This document shows, one piece after another, positions 12,320-20,419 of a stretch of 26,902 nucleotides of DNA; position 1 is the stretch's first letter, and each line of letters opens with the position of its first letter. Under the pieces are notes generated by a model. The model was not told the DNA's origin. It saw only the letters and a list, made by a program, of their open reading frames with translations, and did no database searches. Source of the DNA: a virus; the IMG/VR virus record IMGVR_UViG_3300047557_004134, positions 1 through 26,902 of that record, one strand, 5' to 3'. Made by a program: the position numbers and the translations under genes.

Positions 12320-13341
12320 AGAAAATCACTCAGGTTATCAGAATCTCGGTATAAATTGATGGCTTCTGCTCTAGGATATGGATTCGCCTTGTTGTAGTCA
12401 TTGATCAAGATTCTTCTAGAATTCTGTAGACCACAAATCAATCTGAATTTCTTGAATCCCAATTGATTCAACATTCGATGTGTCATTGCTTCATAATCTA
12501 GTTCTCTGGCGGTGGTGAAAATAAACTGTGCGCCATTCTCTTGAAGTTGCAACAACCTTTTTACATTATTATCTAGAGGCACCACAGGACAACCACTTTC
12601 TAGATCCAATCTAGATTGTGCCATGATAATTGTTCCATCAATGTCACAAAAGATTACTGGTTTGTCATTGTATTCAAACCAATCGTTTGCGGTTCCAACA
12701 TCAACATAGTTTGTGACACTTCTCTTAGTGAAAATGTGGCCTTGGTCTAACATGCGTCCAATAATATCAGAAACAAAGATTTCACCATTCATTTGTGAAA
12801 CATATTCGAAAGCCGACTTGTATTGTTCGGCACTTTCAAATTTATAACCACCAACACAGAAAGTATCAGAAACAACCTGTTTCTCTATAATATTGGTCAC
12901 AATGTCTTGATCGTTAACGATAACAAAACTTTTTGATGCCAACTTCTTTAAAATCTCATGTTCGGAGATATTCGAAACACAGATGTAATTACCAGGTGTA
13001 TTTTCGTGGTCAAAGAAACTATCGCAGTCTTTGACCAGAAATTCTCCTTCTACACCAGACTCAACCAGAATACGATACACAGTATCAGCAGGTCCTCTGG
13101 TTGGTTTGTCGATCACAATAAAATTAACATTGTCGGCCCACTCATGTCGTATCTGTTCTATGACAGCATACTTGTCTTGGTGTTCTTTTAAAATGCCAAT
13201 GTTGATTTTCGTGCCGAGTTGTCTATATTTTCTCAGTGCGTTCATCAACATCATTTCACCCTTGTAATCATACAAGAGGTATTTTGGTTTCATGTCAGGA
13301 AATCTTGTGGATAGTCCTGCTGCGGGTACAATTATTTCCAT
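12316..13341 (-). CDS. Fused sugar-type nucleotidyltransferase and HAD phosphatase
   Basis: This 341-aa protein joins two domains. Residues 1-220 match the NTP-transferase family: IIVPAAGLSTRF (3-14), the nucleotide-binding loop, a Lys at 20, and KDCDSFF (104-110) at the metal site. Residues 228-325 form a HAD domain with VIFCDIDGTII (229-239, nucleophile D233), FTTARE (275-280) and ILINDYNK (311-318). In bacterial capsule loci, separate proteins of these kinds activate and dephosphorylate sugar-like precursors; here they are fused. The upstream kinase gene overlaps by ten bases, so kinase, nucleotidyltransferase and phosphatase are probably made together. CTP-dependent activation of a phosphorylated alcohol, as in LicC, is one possibility; the substrate is not determinable. 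Confidence 0.82.
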   Translation of the reverse strand: MEIIVPAAGLSTRFPDMKPKYLLYDYKGEMMLMNALRKYRQLGTKINIGILKEHQDKYAVIEQIRHEWADNVNFIVIDKPTRGPADTVYRILVESGVEGEFLVKDCDSFFDHENTPGNYICVSNISEHEILKKLASKSFVIVNDQDIVTNIIEKQVVSDTFCVGGYKFESAEQYKSAFEYVSQMNGEIFVSDIIGRMLDQGHIFTKRSVTNYVDVGTANDWFEYNDKPVIFCDIDGTIIMAQSRLDLESGCPVVPLDNNVKRLLQLQENGAQFIFTTARELDYEAMTHRMLNQLGFKKFRLICGLQNSRRILINDYNKANPYPRAEAINLYRDSDNLSDFL

Positions 13342-14090
13342 AGTCTGTTTATTTCCTTCATAATGAATTTATGATTGTCATCACCTTGTTTAGTATGTAG
13401 ATAGACTCTCAATAACATCAATATTAGAAGATTATCATCGAAAGCATCTTCATATTGTCTTCTTAGTTTGTTTTGTAGATTCTGTAATTTGACTTCTAAC
13501 TTGACGTTGGTGTTTCTTAAGAACCACTTGCATTCCAGGTCTTGTCTGAGTTTCGCAATATCAAATATGTATGAATCATATTCTATCGTGACGGGATCGA
13601 TCAGGTGAAATCCTGGATCAGTGTACATGATGTTCTCTAGTGTCAAGTCACCATGATAGGTGGATTTTACCAATAATTTAGGTAACTTGGCAATAAGTTC
13701 TTCTTTTGTAAATGGCATTTCATCACAGTCATCCAACCACTTCAACTTATTGTAATAAGTTTCGGTATAGTCTTTAATTTCCGAATCTTCAGAAAAACTA
13801 TCAAGCAATTGACATAAAAAATTAAATAACTGGTGTGTATTGTTGTGTATCAGATAATTTTTCATATCCAATCCATGAATGTATTCCATGGTTATAAAAT
13901 TTTTATCTGACGAGAAAATCTTAGGAACAGGATAACCAGAATCATATAGAAACTTCATTTGATTGAAATTTCTTTCTATGTTGCCAGTTTTTTCTACATA
14001 TAAACCCGATTTATTTTCTTTCAGGAATATTTTGCATCCAGAATGGCCATTAAATTCTTTAATTATTTTTCCACTGTTCATAATCATCAC
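13332..14090 (-). CDS. Choline-kinase/APH-fold small-molecule kinase
   Basis: This 252-aa protein has the fold signature of aminoglycoside phosphotransferase/choline kinase enzymes. It has a hinge-like FITMEYIHGLDM (65-76), the catalytic loop YHGDLTLENIM (145-155) with the metal-binding Asn, and the DFD-like LIDP (163-166). FDIAKLRQDLEC follows, which is typical after the metal site. It should move phosphate from ATP to a small alcohol or sugar. The next gene is a nucleotidyltransferase-HAD fusion, so the pair recalls LicA/LicC-type phosphocholine activation or capsule precursor synthesis. The start is uncertain: GTG 14090, ATG 14087 or ATG 14081; none has a good ribosome site, and all overlap the upstream gene. 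Confidence 0.8.
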   Translation of the reverse strand: MMIMNSGKIIKEFNGHSGCKIFLKENKSGLYVEKTGNIERNFNQMKFLYDSGYPVPKIFSSDKNFITMEYIHGLDMKNYLIHNNTHQLFNFLCQLLDSFSEDSEIKDYTETYYNKLKWLDDCDEMPFTKEELIAKLPKLLVKSTYHGDLTLENIMYTDPGFHLIDPVTIEYDSYIFDIAKLRQDLECKWFLRNTNVKLEVKLQNLQNKLRRQYEDAFDDNLLILMLLRVYLHTKQGDDNHKFIMKEINRLWK

Positions 14091-14733
14091 GAATTAAAGA
14101 ATGCCATGTTCCGTTATGTGGTCCAGGTGGAAAAGGATTTTGCATGTTTACATAAACCAAATTTTCACCGTGAAGATTGTGTTTATGTAGATTAGCTCTC
14201 ATCATGTCTTCACCAATAAATTGATTACCGGCTTTGTAGTACTCATCAATGTACAAGAAGGTTGACATATACTTATTCATTGTACTTTGTGAACCGAATG
14301 CAAATTGATCATTACCAAAATCTCTCTCTGGAACCATCCTGCAATTTGGTATATACAACTTAGAATTGTCAAGTTCTGAAAAGGGTATTTTCACATTCAA
14401 AGCATAATCTGTTCTGCTCTTGATTACCCAATCATATTTTGTTTTTAACATCTTACTCACCATGTACATTGACAATAACATGTTGTATGTGAATTTGGGA
14501 GGATGTTTCTGTGCGTTCGGTGTGTTAGTATAAATGTCGTTGAAATTACCCTCAGGTTGAGAAACGAAACTATGAGAAACCGGTTTATATAAACTTAATA
14601 CTTCTTCATTCTTTGGCAACCAAGAATGAATGTATACATCAACATCATAATGTTCTAAAAGGTTTGATTTGTAATATTCAAATCCTTTTTGAAAAGACCT
14701 TATTTGTCCACAAAAACATAGAGCTATTTTCAT
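14059..14733 (-). CDS. Glycosyltransferase-like protein, paralogue A
   Basis: The protein has 224 aa. The start MKIALCFCGQIRSFQKGFEYY, followed by DVDVYIHSWLPK, matches a family I recall from aquatic phages, algal viruses and bacteria: C-x-x-G-Q-x-R-x-F ... D-V-x-x-H-x-W. The middle has YDWVIKSRTDYALNVKIPF (about 111-129), where R-T-D-Y stands at the place of a GT-A DxD-type metal site. The end has GPHNGTWHSLIRDD. The next gene upstream is a clear relative with the same opening, so the two probably arose by duplication. It shares four bases (ATGA) with that gene. The sugar donor and target are unknown. Confidence 0.65.
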   Translation of the reverse strand: MKIALCFCGQIRSFQKGFEYYKSNLLEHYDVDVYIHSWLPKNEEVLSLYKPVSHSFVSQPEGNFNDIYTNTPNAQKHPPKFTYNMLLSMYMVSKMLKTKYDWVIKSRTDYALNVKIPFSELDNSKLYIPNCRMVPERDFGNDQFAFGSQSTMNKYMSTFLYIDEYYKAGNQFIGEDMMRANLHKHNLHGENLVYVNMQNPFPPGPHNGTWHSLIRDDYEQWKNN

Positions 14734-15419
14734 CGTTGCAAATATACCGGTAAATCTGTTATAACAAAATTGTGATCATTCATGACAATATTACGCATCA
14801 AAAGTAAATGAGGACAATATCTTGTATGTAGGTGAATCTGAACATCTTGTTCTGGATATTTTTTGATGTTTCTCAACCAGTCTAAAAATTTAGGCTCCCA
14901 TTGTGTTGAGTGTAGTCTTTCATAATCGTCATACAAGAAATAACTGTTTGCCATTTCAGCCGGCATAACAGCAAAGATATCTGAAATTAAATTATAAGAT
15001 TCTTCGATTGGCACCACAATTCTATCGATGTTTCCTATTTTGAATAGACCTCTAAATCCTATATCATATCTGCAATAAACAATTGTATCATATGTATCTT
15101 TTGGTACCAAATTAAATGCAGATTTTCGGCTGTAATTCATTGATGCATTTCCAGCCAATTTATCTTGATTTGGACCTTTCGGATTTTTTGAACGGATGTT
15201 GTTTTCTATCGTTTCGAAAACTTCGATGTGATTTTTATTATTTTCAAATAAATATTCTTTTGGATTCAATTTATCCAATACACTATTCATTTCTCTTTCA
15301 TCTGTGGACCACAAATGACAAAAAACATCTGCTTCATTTAAATCAATGAATCTTTTGATGTTTAACCAAGTTTGAGAAAAAGTTCTATATTGTCCAGATA
15401 ATATTACACAAGTTTTCAT
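14730..15419 (-). CDS. Glycosyltransferase-like protein, paralogue B
   Basis: The protein has 229 aa. It opens MKTCVILSGQYRTFSQTWLNI and continues with NEADVFCHLWST, the same G-Q-x-R-x-F and D-V-x-x-H-x-W spacing as the following gene. YDTIVYCRYDIGFRG (about 109-123) holds R-Y-D at the place of R-T-D in the paralogue, and probably marks the nucleotide-sugar or metal site. NPKEYLFENN resembles an E-Y-x-F-E segment of the family. The start overlaps the methyltransferase stop by four bases (ATGA). The two paralogues are diverged enough to act on different acceptors or donors; that is inference. Confidence 0.65.
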   Translation of the reverse strand: MKTCVILSGQYRTFSQTWLNIKRFIDLNEADVFCHLWSTDEREMNSVLDKLNPKEYLFENNKNHIEVFETIENNIRSKNPKGPNQDKLAGNASMNYSRKSAFNLVPKDTYDTIVYCRYDIGFRGLFKIGNIDRIVVPIEESYNLISDIFAVMPAEMANSYFLYDDYERLHSTQWEPKFLDWLRNIKKYPEQDVQIHLHTRYCPHLLLMRNIVMNDHNFVITDLPVYLQR

Positions 15420-15982
15420 TTAATCCAATACCAAACATCACAATCGGTCATCAAAATTTGTTTTTGTTTCAATTCTGCAAATTCATTTGCAGCTTGTTTT
15501 ACACCAGCAATTGCATTGTAATCGTGGCCAGAAAAGATGCCTCCAGTCTTTAATTTACTGTAGTAATTTTGGCAATCTTTGGTGAGTTGTTCGTATGTGT
15601 GTAATCCATCAATAAAGATAACATCAAAATATTCATCTTCAAATTGATTATAGATATTGTCGGAATAGTCTCTATAAAGTTTGAAACGATTGTTGTATTT
15701 TTTCATACGTTTCATAAATCGATCATGAATATAATCACGGTCATCTAGTGGTCTGCCATTCCAATCAACATAGTTCTGATAAGGATCAATGCCTGTCAAC
15801 TGTAAGCCTCTGTTTGAACTCAAAAGAAATTCAGATGTGTCACCAATATCACATCCAATTTCCAATACTTTAGGACCATCCATATTTTGTACCATGGATC
15901 CTAAACCATAACCAGAACATTTGAAATCGGTTTGATGATTAAATGCTTGTGTCTCTGTGTTGATAACAATTGTGTCGCTCAT
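15416..15982 (-). CDS. Class I SAM-dependent methyltransferase
   Basis: The protein has 188 aa with a Rossmann-type methyltransferase core: motif I KVLEIGCDIGDTSEFL (38-53), the acidic end of strand 2 in TGIDPYQNY, and DVIFIDGLHTYEQLTKDC around 120, a motif of the Methyltransf_24-type family. A GGIFSGHDYNAIAGVKQA block follows. Members of this family often modify sugars or their precursors and occur beside glycosyltransferases. It lies between two glycosyltransferase genes, four bases overlapping one and one base from the other, so O-methylation of a sugar is the likely job. The acceptor is unknown. Confidence 0.85.
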   Translation of the reverse strand: MSDTIVINTETQAFNHQTDFKCSGYGLGSMVQNMDGPKVLEIGCDIGDTSEFLLSSNRGLQLTGIDPYQNYVDWNGRPLDDRDYIHDRFMKRMKKYNNRFKLYRDYSDNIYNQFEDEYFDVIFIDGLHTYEQLTKDCQNYYSKLKTGGIFSGHDYNAIAGVKQAANEFAELKQKQILMTDCDVWYWIK

Positions 15983-15983
15983 T

Positions 15984-16835
15984 TTAAATCCTATATGTAA
16001 AGTAATTGTTCGGATCTTCTTGTTTGTATTTCATCATTACAACATTTTTCCAATCAGGAACTCTGTCGTATTGATGAACAATGCAAAATGATTTATTATC
16101 TTTTGTTTTTACTAATCCAGATTCATAATCAAAAACAGGTTCGTCTTCTGTTAAAAATGGCCTAAAAGAATTAATTTTTGAAGGATCACCTGTTGTTCCA
16201 AGTTGAACTGCCCAGCCGTCTTTTTGTTGAGTAAACAAAACCACATCTTTATATGGTTGTGTATTTAACAACACATTATAAACGGCTTGATCTACTATTG
16301 GAATAGGTCTATTAATTCCATTCGTTACAATATTAAAACACAAATCTTTGACATATTCACATTCACCGCCAATGGTTCCAACATTATAAATTTCTTGGTC
16401 TTTAAAAAGGTTATGCACCCAAGGTCCATAGGCTTGCATCAGATTTTCATTTCCCCATGGTTCATCCTTATATCTAATAGATTCTGAGCCAGCAATTAAT
16501 TTTTTATTTCCTATATTATCAAAAATCCATTTACAAGGGTCTTCTTGAAAATATACATCTTTAACATCGGTGGTTACTACAATTTCATATTTGTTTTTAC
16601 TTAAAAAATCATAGATTGATAAAAACCTTGCGACATGTATTGGTGCTTGCATTTTAATCATGTCATGAAGTATGAATCCATGTTTCACAAGTTCTTTTCT
16701 TGTTTCATCAGAACACTCACCAACAACCATAACTTTGTCGCCTTTGAAACCGCAGTTATCAATAGACAAAACCCAAGGCTTTAGTTGATTGAAATTATAA
16801 CCAGTAAAAGCACCAATAATTAAATTTTTGCCCAT
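15984..16835 (-). CDS. Putative glycosyltransferase (GT-A-like)
   Basis: This 283-aa protein starts MGKNLIIGAFTGYNFNQLKPWVLSI and has KVMVVGECSDETRKELVKHG. The key segment is YEIVVTTDVKDVYFQEDP (83-100): a strand ending in T-D-V-K-D, which is a variant DxD metal site, with VYFQ-DP after it, as seen in many uncharacterised GT-A enzymes. Further on, IYNVGTIGGECEYV and VDQAVYN recall acceptor-side motifs (D-Q) of the same group. There is no membrane segment. It overlaps the preceding GT2 gene by 16 bases. The donor sugar and acceptor cannot be read from sequence. Confidence 0.72.
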   Translation of the reverse strand: MGKNLIIGAFTGYNFNQLKPWVLSIDNCGFKGDKVMVVGECSDETRKELVKHGFILHDMIKMQAPIHVARFLSIYDFLSKNKYEIVVTTDVKDVYFQEDPCKWIFDNIGNKKLIAGSESIRYKDEPWGNENLMQAYGPWVHNLFKDQEIYNVGTIGGECEYVKDLCFNIVTNGINRPIPIVDQAVYNVLLNTQPYKDVVLFTQQKDGWAVQLGTTGDPSKINSFRPFLTEDEPVFDYESGLVKTKDNKSFCIVHQYDRVPDWKNVVMMKYKQEDPNNYFTYRI

Positions 16836-17530
16836 GGGTATTCTCCATTATATTTTTGTTTCATTACATTATTTCCATTTATGAAAAATTCTTTTGTCAC
16901 AGAACCTGCATTGCCATCGACACGATAATTCACTGTATATCTATTTGTGCAATCATACTTATTGAATGCGCCTTGCAATATCGAATAGAATACCCTATCT
17001 TGTCCCCAACCTCCATGCCAAACTTGTGCCAATTTTATCGCAACTTCAGTTTTGATACAATAACAATTAGTATCTATGTGATTCACTCCATGATAAGTTT
17101 GCCATTTACCCAAAGATTCACAATTATCTTCACAAAGATAGTTTCCATTTTTATCATATATTTTTCTAAGTGAGTAACACCATTGTAAATCGTTTTTCTC
17201 TATCTTTTCAATACACCTTTCAACATGATCCGGTTCGAACCAACAATCTTGATCCAAATATAAAACATATTTTGTATCAATAAGATGTGTGAATGCTGCA
17301 TATATTCTATGGCCATAGAAACCATTTGCGCCAACATTGAGTGGCAAAAAACACCTTTCAATATTCTTTTTACTCAGAAAATCATCGGTGATAATTCTTG
17401 TTTTTGAATGTGCTTGTACACCATCGGCTACGACATAACACTTCGTTGGAATTGTTTGATTCATAACACTACGAACAGCTTGGCTGAGTTCGGATGAACC
17501 TGTGGTTGGTATGATCACTGTTGCACTCAT
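16820..17530 (-). CDS. Glycosyltransferase family 2
   Basis: The protein has 236 aa. ATVIIPTTGSSELSQAVRSV (3-22) is the standard GT2 nucleotide-sugar opening. The strand KYVLYLDQDCWFEPDHVE (87-104) carries D93-Q-D95, the DxD metal-binding motif. A later WHGGWGQDRVFYSIL probably contains the catalytic-side acidic residues (Q-D-R). It is cytoplasmic, with no membrane helices, so it likely glycosylates a soluble target such as a virion protein or a nucleotide-linked precursor. DNA bases, as in T4, are another possible target. It is the first gene of the sugar block; AGAAAG lies before its ATG. Confidence 0.88.
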   Translation of the reverse strand: MSATVIIPTTGSSELSQAVRSVMNQTIPTKCYVVADGVQAHSKTRIITDDFLSKKNIERCFLPLNVGANGFYGHRIYAAFTHLIDTKYVLYLDQDCWFEPDHVERCIEKIEKNDLQWCYSLRKIYDKNGNYLCEDNCESLGKWQTYHGVNHIDTNCYCIKTEVAIKLAQVWHGGWGQDRVFYSILQGAFNKYDCTNRYTVNYRVDGNAGSVTKEFFINGNNVMKQKYNGEYPWAKI

Positions 17531-17546
17531 GATGTTTCTTTCTAAT

Positions 17547-18839
17547 TTATTTAGCTATTACAAATTTACCGGAGTCTGAACTTCTAGAAGTAATGTATTT
17601 AAATAATTGTTGTAGTAACCTATCTGATGGGGGAACATAATCTTCACTCATTGAATTACTTCTTTTATTTTTTTCAAGCCAATCAATTATAGGCGGAAAA
17701 ATAGTGTTTGTGATCATCATCGCGCTTAAAGCACCTCTTTCTTGATCGAATTGAGCACGAATCATCTTTTTGGCACTTTCGCTTCTCAATCTTTTTAATT
17801 TTGTTTCCATCTCATCTCTCAATTTTTTAGCTTCTTTTTTGTATTTTTCATTTTCTATTCTGTACTCACTTTTTAATTTACTGGCCAATACAGAATCAAA
17901 TTTTGAAAATATCTCACAAAAAATATCCCATGAACCAATTGATCCACCTCTTGCTTCCATATCTTTACTTTCAAATTCAATTTTAACTGACGCAGTAGAC
18001 GCATCATGTCTTATTTTTATATATTCTTGATTTGAATTGGAAAATTTTATTTTCAAATCTCTTGTTTGTGGTTGATCTGGTGTGTACTTTTTCCATTCAC
18101 GTACAAATCCATAAAATTTATATTTTAAGATTTCAGTTTCTTCTTCAACGCGATCAAAATTAACTTTTTTAATAGTTACTGAATTCGTCTGTTTTTTTAA
18201 TGAAATTGGCAACAGATCACCACTATCAATCATTTCACTAATCATGTTGTTTAGAATATCGAAATCATACGTTTGAGCTTTTTTTCCTGTATAAATCGCA
18301 ACCGATGCAGCGATTCTGTCTCTAGCTTTGTCCGTAGCAAAATATATATCAGCCGGCGACCATTTATTAATGTCACCAAAAGATGGTGATGGTTTGTTAT
18401 CATTTGCCGCCTTAAACAATAACTCTATATTTTTCATAACATTTTTATCGCCACGAAAATACCAAATATCATTTGTGCTAGGTTTTTTTCTAAACCCCTC
18501 GGATATTGAGGATATGTCTTCAACTATTTTTTTGCCAATCAAACAAGAAGAAATATACCAGCTAGGTTCATCAATTAAAAAGCCTTCTATTTCACCATAA
18601 GGAATTTTCATTTGACCAACAGAAGCCTCAGTAAACTTATCGTATATTTTTTTTAGAGAATCTATTCTGCCGTCAAATTCACTTTTCCATTTTTTTTCAA
18701 ATTTTATAAACGTATCCAAATCTTTACTTTTATCCTTTGGATTTAAAAAATCATCTATGTTTTTATTTTTAATCCTTAAATAATCAGCGATTGCACAAAA
18801 AAAAGCTTGTGACGATTCGGCAAGTGATGTGGTGTCCAT
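17547..18839 (-). CDS. Large unknown phage protein, possible nuclease-like core
   Basis: The protein has 430 aa with no assigned domain. NKWSPADIYFATDKARD (158-174) is followed by SGDLLPISLKKQTNSVTIKK (206-225). The spacing of an Asp in PADI and a later SLKK resembles the D...(E/S)xK core of PD-(D/E)XK-type folds, but the acidic residue of the second motif is Ser here, so this is weak. I recall KWxPADIW/ISLKK proteins in other T4-like phages. Residues 320-365 form a charged helix (about KSEYRIENEKYKKEAK onward). The C-terminus is polar. A GATAAATA late-like element lies 23-30 bases upstream; the ATG has no clear ribosome site. Confidence 0.7.
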   Translation of the reverse strand: MDTTSLAESSQAFFCAIADYLRIKNKNIDDFLNPKDKSKDLDTFIKFEKKWKSEFDGRIDSLKKIYDKFTEASVGQMKIPYGEIEGFLIDEPSWYISSCLIGKKIVEDISSISEGFRKKPSTNDIWYFRGDKNVMKNIELLFKAANDNKPSPSFGDINKWSPADIYFATDKARDRIAASVAIYTGKKAQTYDFDILNNMISEMIDSGDLLPISLKKQTNSVTIKKVNFDRVEEETEILKYKFYGFVREWKKYTPDQPQTRDLKIKFSNSNQEYIKIRHDASTASVKIEFESKDMEARGGSIGSWDIFCEIFSKFDSVLASKLKSEYRIENEKYKKEAKKLRDEMETKLKRLRSESAKKMIRAQFDQERGALSAMMITNTIFPPIIDWLEKNKRSNSMSEDYVPPSDRLLQQLFKYITSRSSDSGKFVIAK

Positions 18840-18861
18840 GATTCAAGTTTATAAATGAAAA

Positions 18862-18869
18862 TATTTATC
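18862..18869 (-). promoter_or_regulatory. T4-late-like promoter (GATAAATA, one mismatch)
   Basis: The minus strand carries GATAAATA at the end of the DruA-like gene, followed after a 22-base gap by the ATG of the 430-aa gene. It differs from the late consensus at the first base. It is the only promoter-like element near the switch from replication genes to the sugar block. Confidence 0.35.
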
Positions 18870-19974
18870 TTATAATTTGAATCTCTTTACCTGAGGTCCA
18901 AACTTCTAATTCATTACGTAACCTGTTTTCCACTTTCAATGTTTCATAACGATTGATAGCTTTATTTCTCCACCATTCAATTAAGTTTGACATGTGGTGT
19001 TTATCATAGTTTTCACCAGGAATCAGAGTATCTGTTTTGCAATTGATATAATCGTTCGTGTTTTTATAACCATAATCACTAATGTAATATCTTTTCTGTT
19101 CGGTCAAATTCTTAGCCTTTTCAATTACATCACTAAAACTTGCCAAAGCATTTTTGTCGGACTTCAATGCACTTTTAGTCAGTGCAATAATTTTCATAGT
19201 AGTTTTAAGTTTCTTGCTCGAAGCGTCAGGTTCTACAATTTCTCCAACTCTTTGTTCGACAAAGTTTCTTAAATCTTCATAAACTTTTCCGTGCATCAAA
19301 GGAACAAAATCAGAATCAGTTAAACCTTTATAACGAATATAAGGTTTCATACCATCATATTGAGATACTGTTTTCGAACTGCCATATAAACTGGTAGTTT
19401 CAAAAAGGCACAAATTCATGCCATATTTTTTATTAATGATTTCTTTTACTTCATGTGATGTACATATAGCAGCCAGCAATTTACCACCAAGATAATTGTA
19501 TCCAAAAGGTTGTGTTGGAACAATTACAAAACCCATCATTGCAGAATGATTGAAGCGTGTTGCCCACTCTGGTTTTTGTGTAAAAACTTGGCCAAGCATT
19601 TCATTTCTTGGTTTCATATTAATAACTGGTGATCCAAGACGTATAAAACCAACAAATTTTTTTGTGTTTTTTTCTTGAACAGCTAGACGAATTTGTCGGC
19701 CGACAGGAGCAACATTTATATGTGATGATGTAATGTTGAGAAGTGTTTCCCAAGTAGATTGTGGAGGTTCAAACACTTCGAAGTCCATTTCTTTTGGATG
19801 AATTGAAAAATCTTGAAACAGATCATCATCCAAACTAATTAATGGATTAGTTGGCAATTCAGCCAATGAGGCCAATTTTTGATCCCGCATGTAGTCATCT
19901 ATGCGATTAAAATTACCAAAATAATTTTCAAATACTTTTGCACAGTGTAGTGCATCATCAAACGATAGATTCAT
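18865..19974 (-). CDS. DruA/DUF4338-like protein
   Basis: The start at 19974 (369 aa) is preferred over a 36-codon longer frame because it leaves only a 17-base overlap with the cupin gene and has a purine-rich GAGAAAG before it. Visible blocks are KFVGFIRLGSPVINMKPR, then FNHSAMMGFVIVPTQPFGYN, then YLGGKLLAAICTSHEVKEII, then LCLFETTSLYGSSKTVSQYD. From memory these match the DUF4338 group that includes DruA of the Druantia anti-phage system, whose biochemical function is not clear. A phage copy beside replication genes may act in competition between phages, or have an ordinary DNA role. The match is by eye only. Confidence 0.55.
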   Translation of the reverse strand: MNLSFDDALHCAKVFENYFGNFNRIDDYMRDQKLASLAELPTNPLISLDDDLFQDFSIHPKEMDFEVFEPPQSTWETLLNITSSHINVAPVGRQIRLAVQEKNTKKFVGFIRLGSPVINMKPRNEMLGQVFTQKPEWATRFNHSAMMGFVIVPTQPFGYNYLGGKLLAAICTSHEVKEIINKKYGMNLCLFETTSLYGSSKTVSQYDGMKPYIRYKGLTDSDFVPLMHGKVYEDLRNFVEQRVGEIVEPDASSKKLKTTMKIIALTKSALKSDKNALASFSDVIEKAKNLTEQKRYYISDYGYKNTNDYINCKTDTLIPGENYDKHHMSNLIEWWRNKAINRYETLKVENRLRNELEVWTSGKEIQIIR

Positions 19975-20419
19975 TCTTTCTCTTTTCGATATATTTTTCC
20001 CATTGTATCCACTTATTATTAACAAGAAATCCCCACTCTCTTTGTTGTGGACCTGGCATAAACAATGTCCAACAGTCCACATTGGGATTAATTTCTATTC
20101 TATGATACGATGTAGCACTACAAACTCTGAAATGACCAGGACCTCTCCAGTGTCGAATTTCACCTATCTTTTCACCTAGAGAATTGAACTGTGGTACCCA
20201 TTCATAATAACCACCTTTGAGAATCAGTGTGGCATATGGCCATGGATGATCGTGAACATCATCTGGATCCGATTTTAAAAATTTGTGTAGAAACACATTG
20301 AATGGAAACCACTTACGATCTTTCAAAAAAAGGTAATATCTTTCCAAATATGGTTCATTTGATTCTCGGTCCATTACGATTCGTTTACGACCAATTTTAT
20401 CAAGAAATTTTAATATCAT
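19958..20419 (-). CDS. Cupin-like metal-binding protein
   Basis: This 153-aa protein has a core of DDVHDHPWPYATLILKGGYY (53-72) with H56-D-H58, then HFRVCSATSYHRIE (96-109) with H106. This is the H-x-H ... H arrangement of the cupin beta-barrel metal site, although the usual motif-1 Glu is not obvious; E73 is the nearest. MPGPQQREWGFL follows. From memory, such HDHPW proteins are common in T4-like cyanophages, without a tested function. The start overlaps the helicase stop as ATGA and the end overlaps the next gene, so it is co-translated with replication genes. An enzymatic or binding role on a small molecule is possible. Confidence 0.7.
   Translation of the reverse strand: MILKFLDKIGRKRIVMDRESNEPYLERYYLFLKDRKWFPFNVFLHKFLKSDPDDVHDHPWPYATLILKGGYYEWVPQFNSLGEKIGEIRHWRGPGHFRVCSATSYHRIEINPNVDCWTLFMPGPQQREWGFLVNNKWIQWEKYIEKRKNESIV

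Noticed and set aside
19975-20082. 36-codon longer start for the DruA-like gene
   Set aside because: It would overlap the cupin gene by 125 bases and read through its conserved C-terminal region; the start at 19974 has a purine-rich site and a normal overlap.
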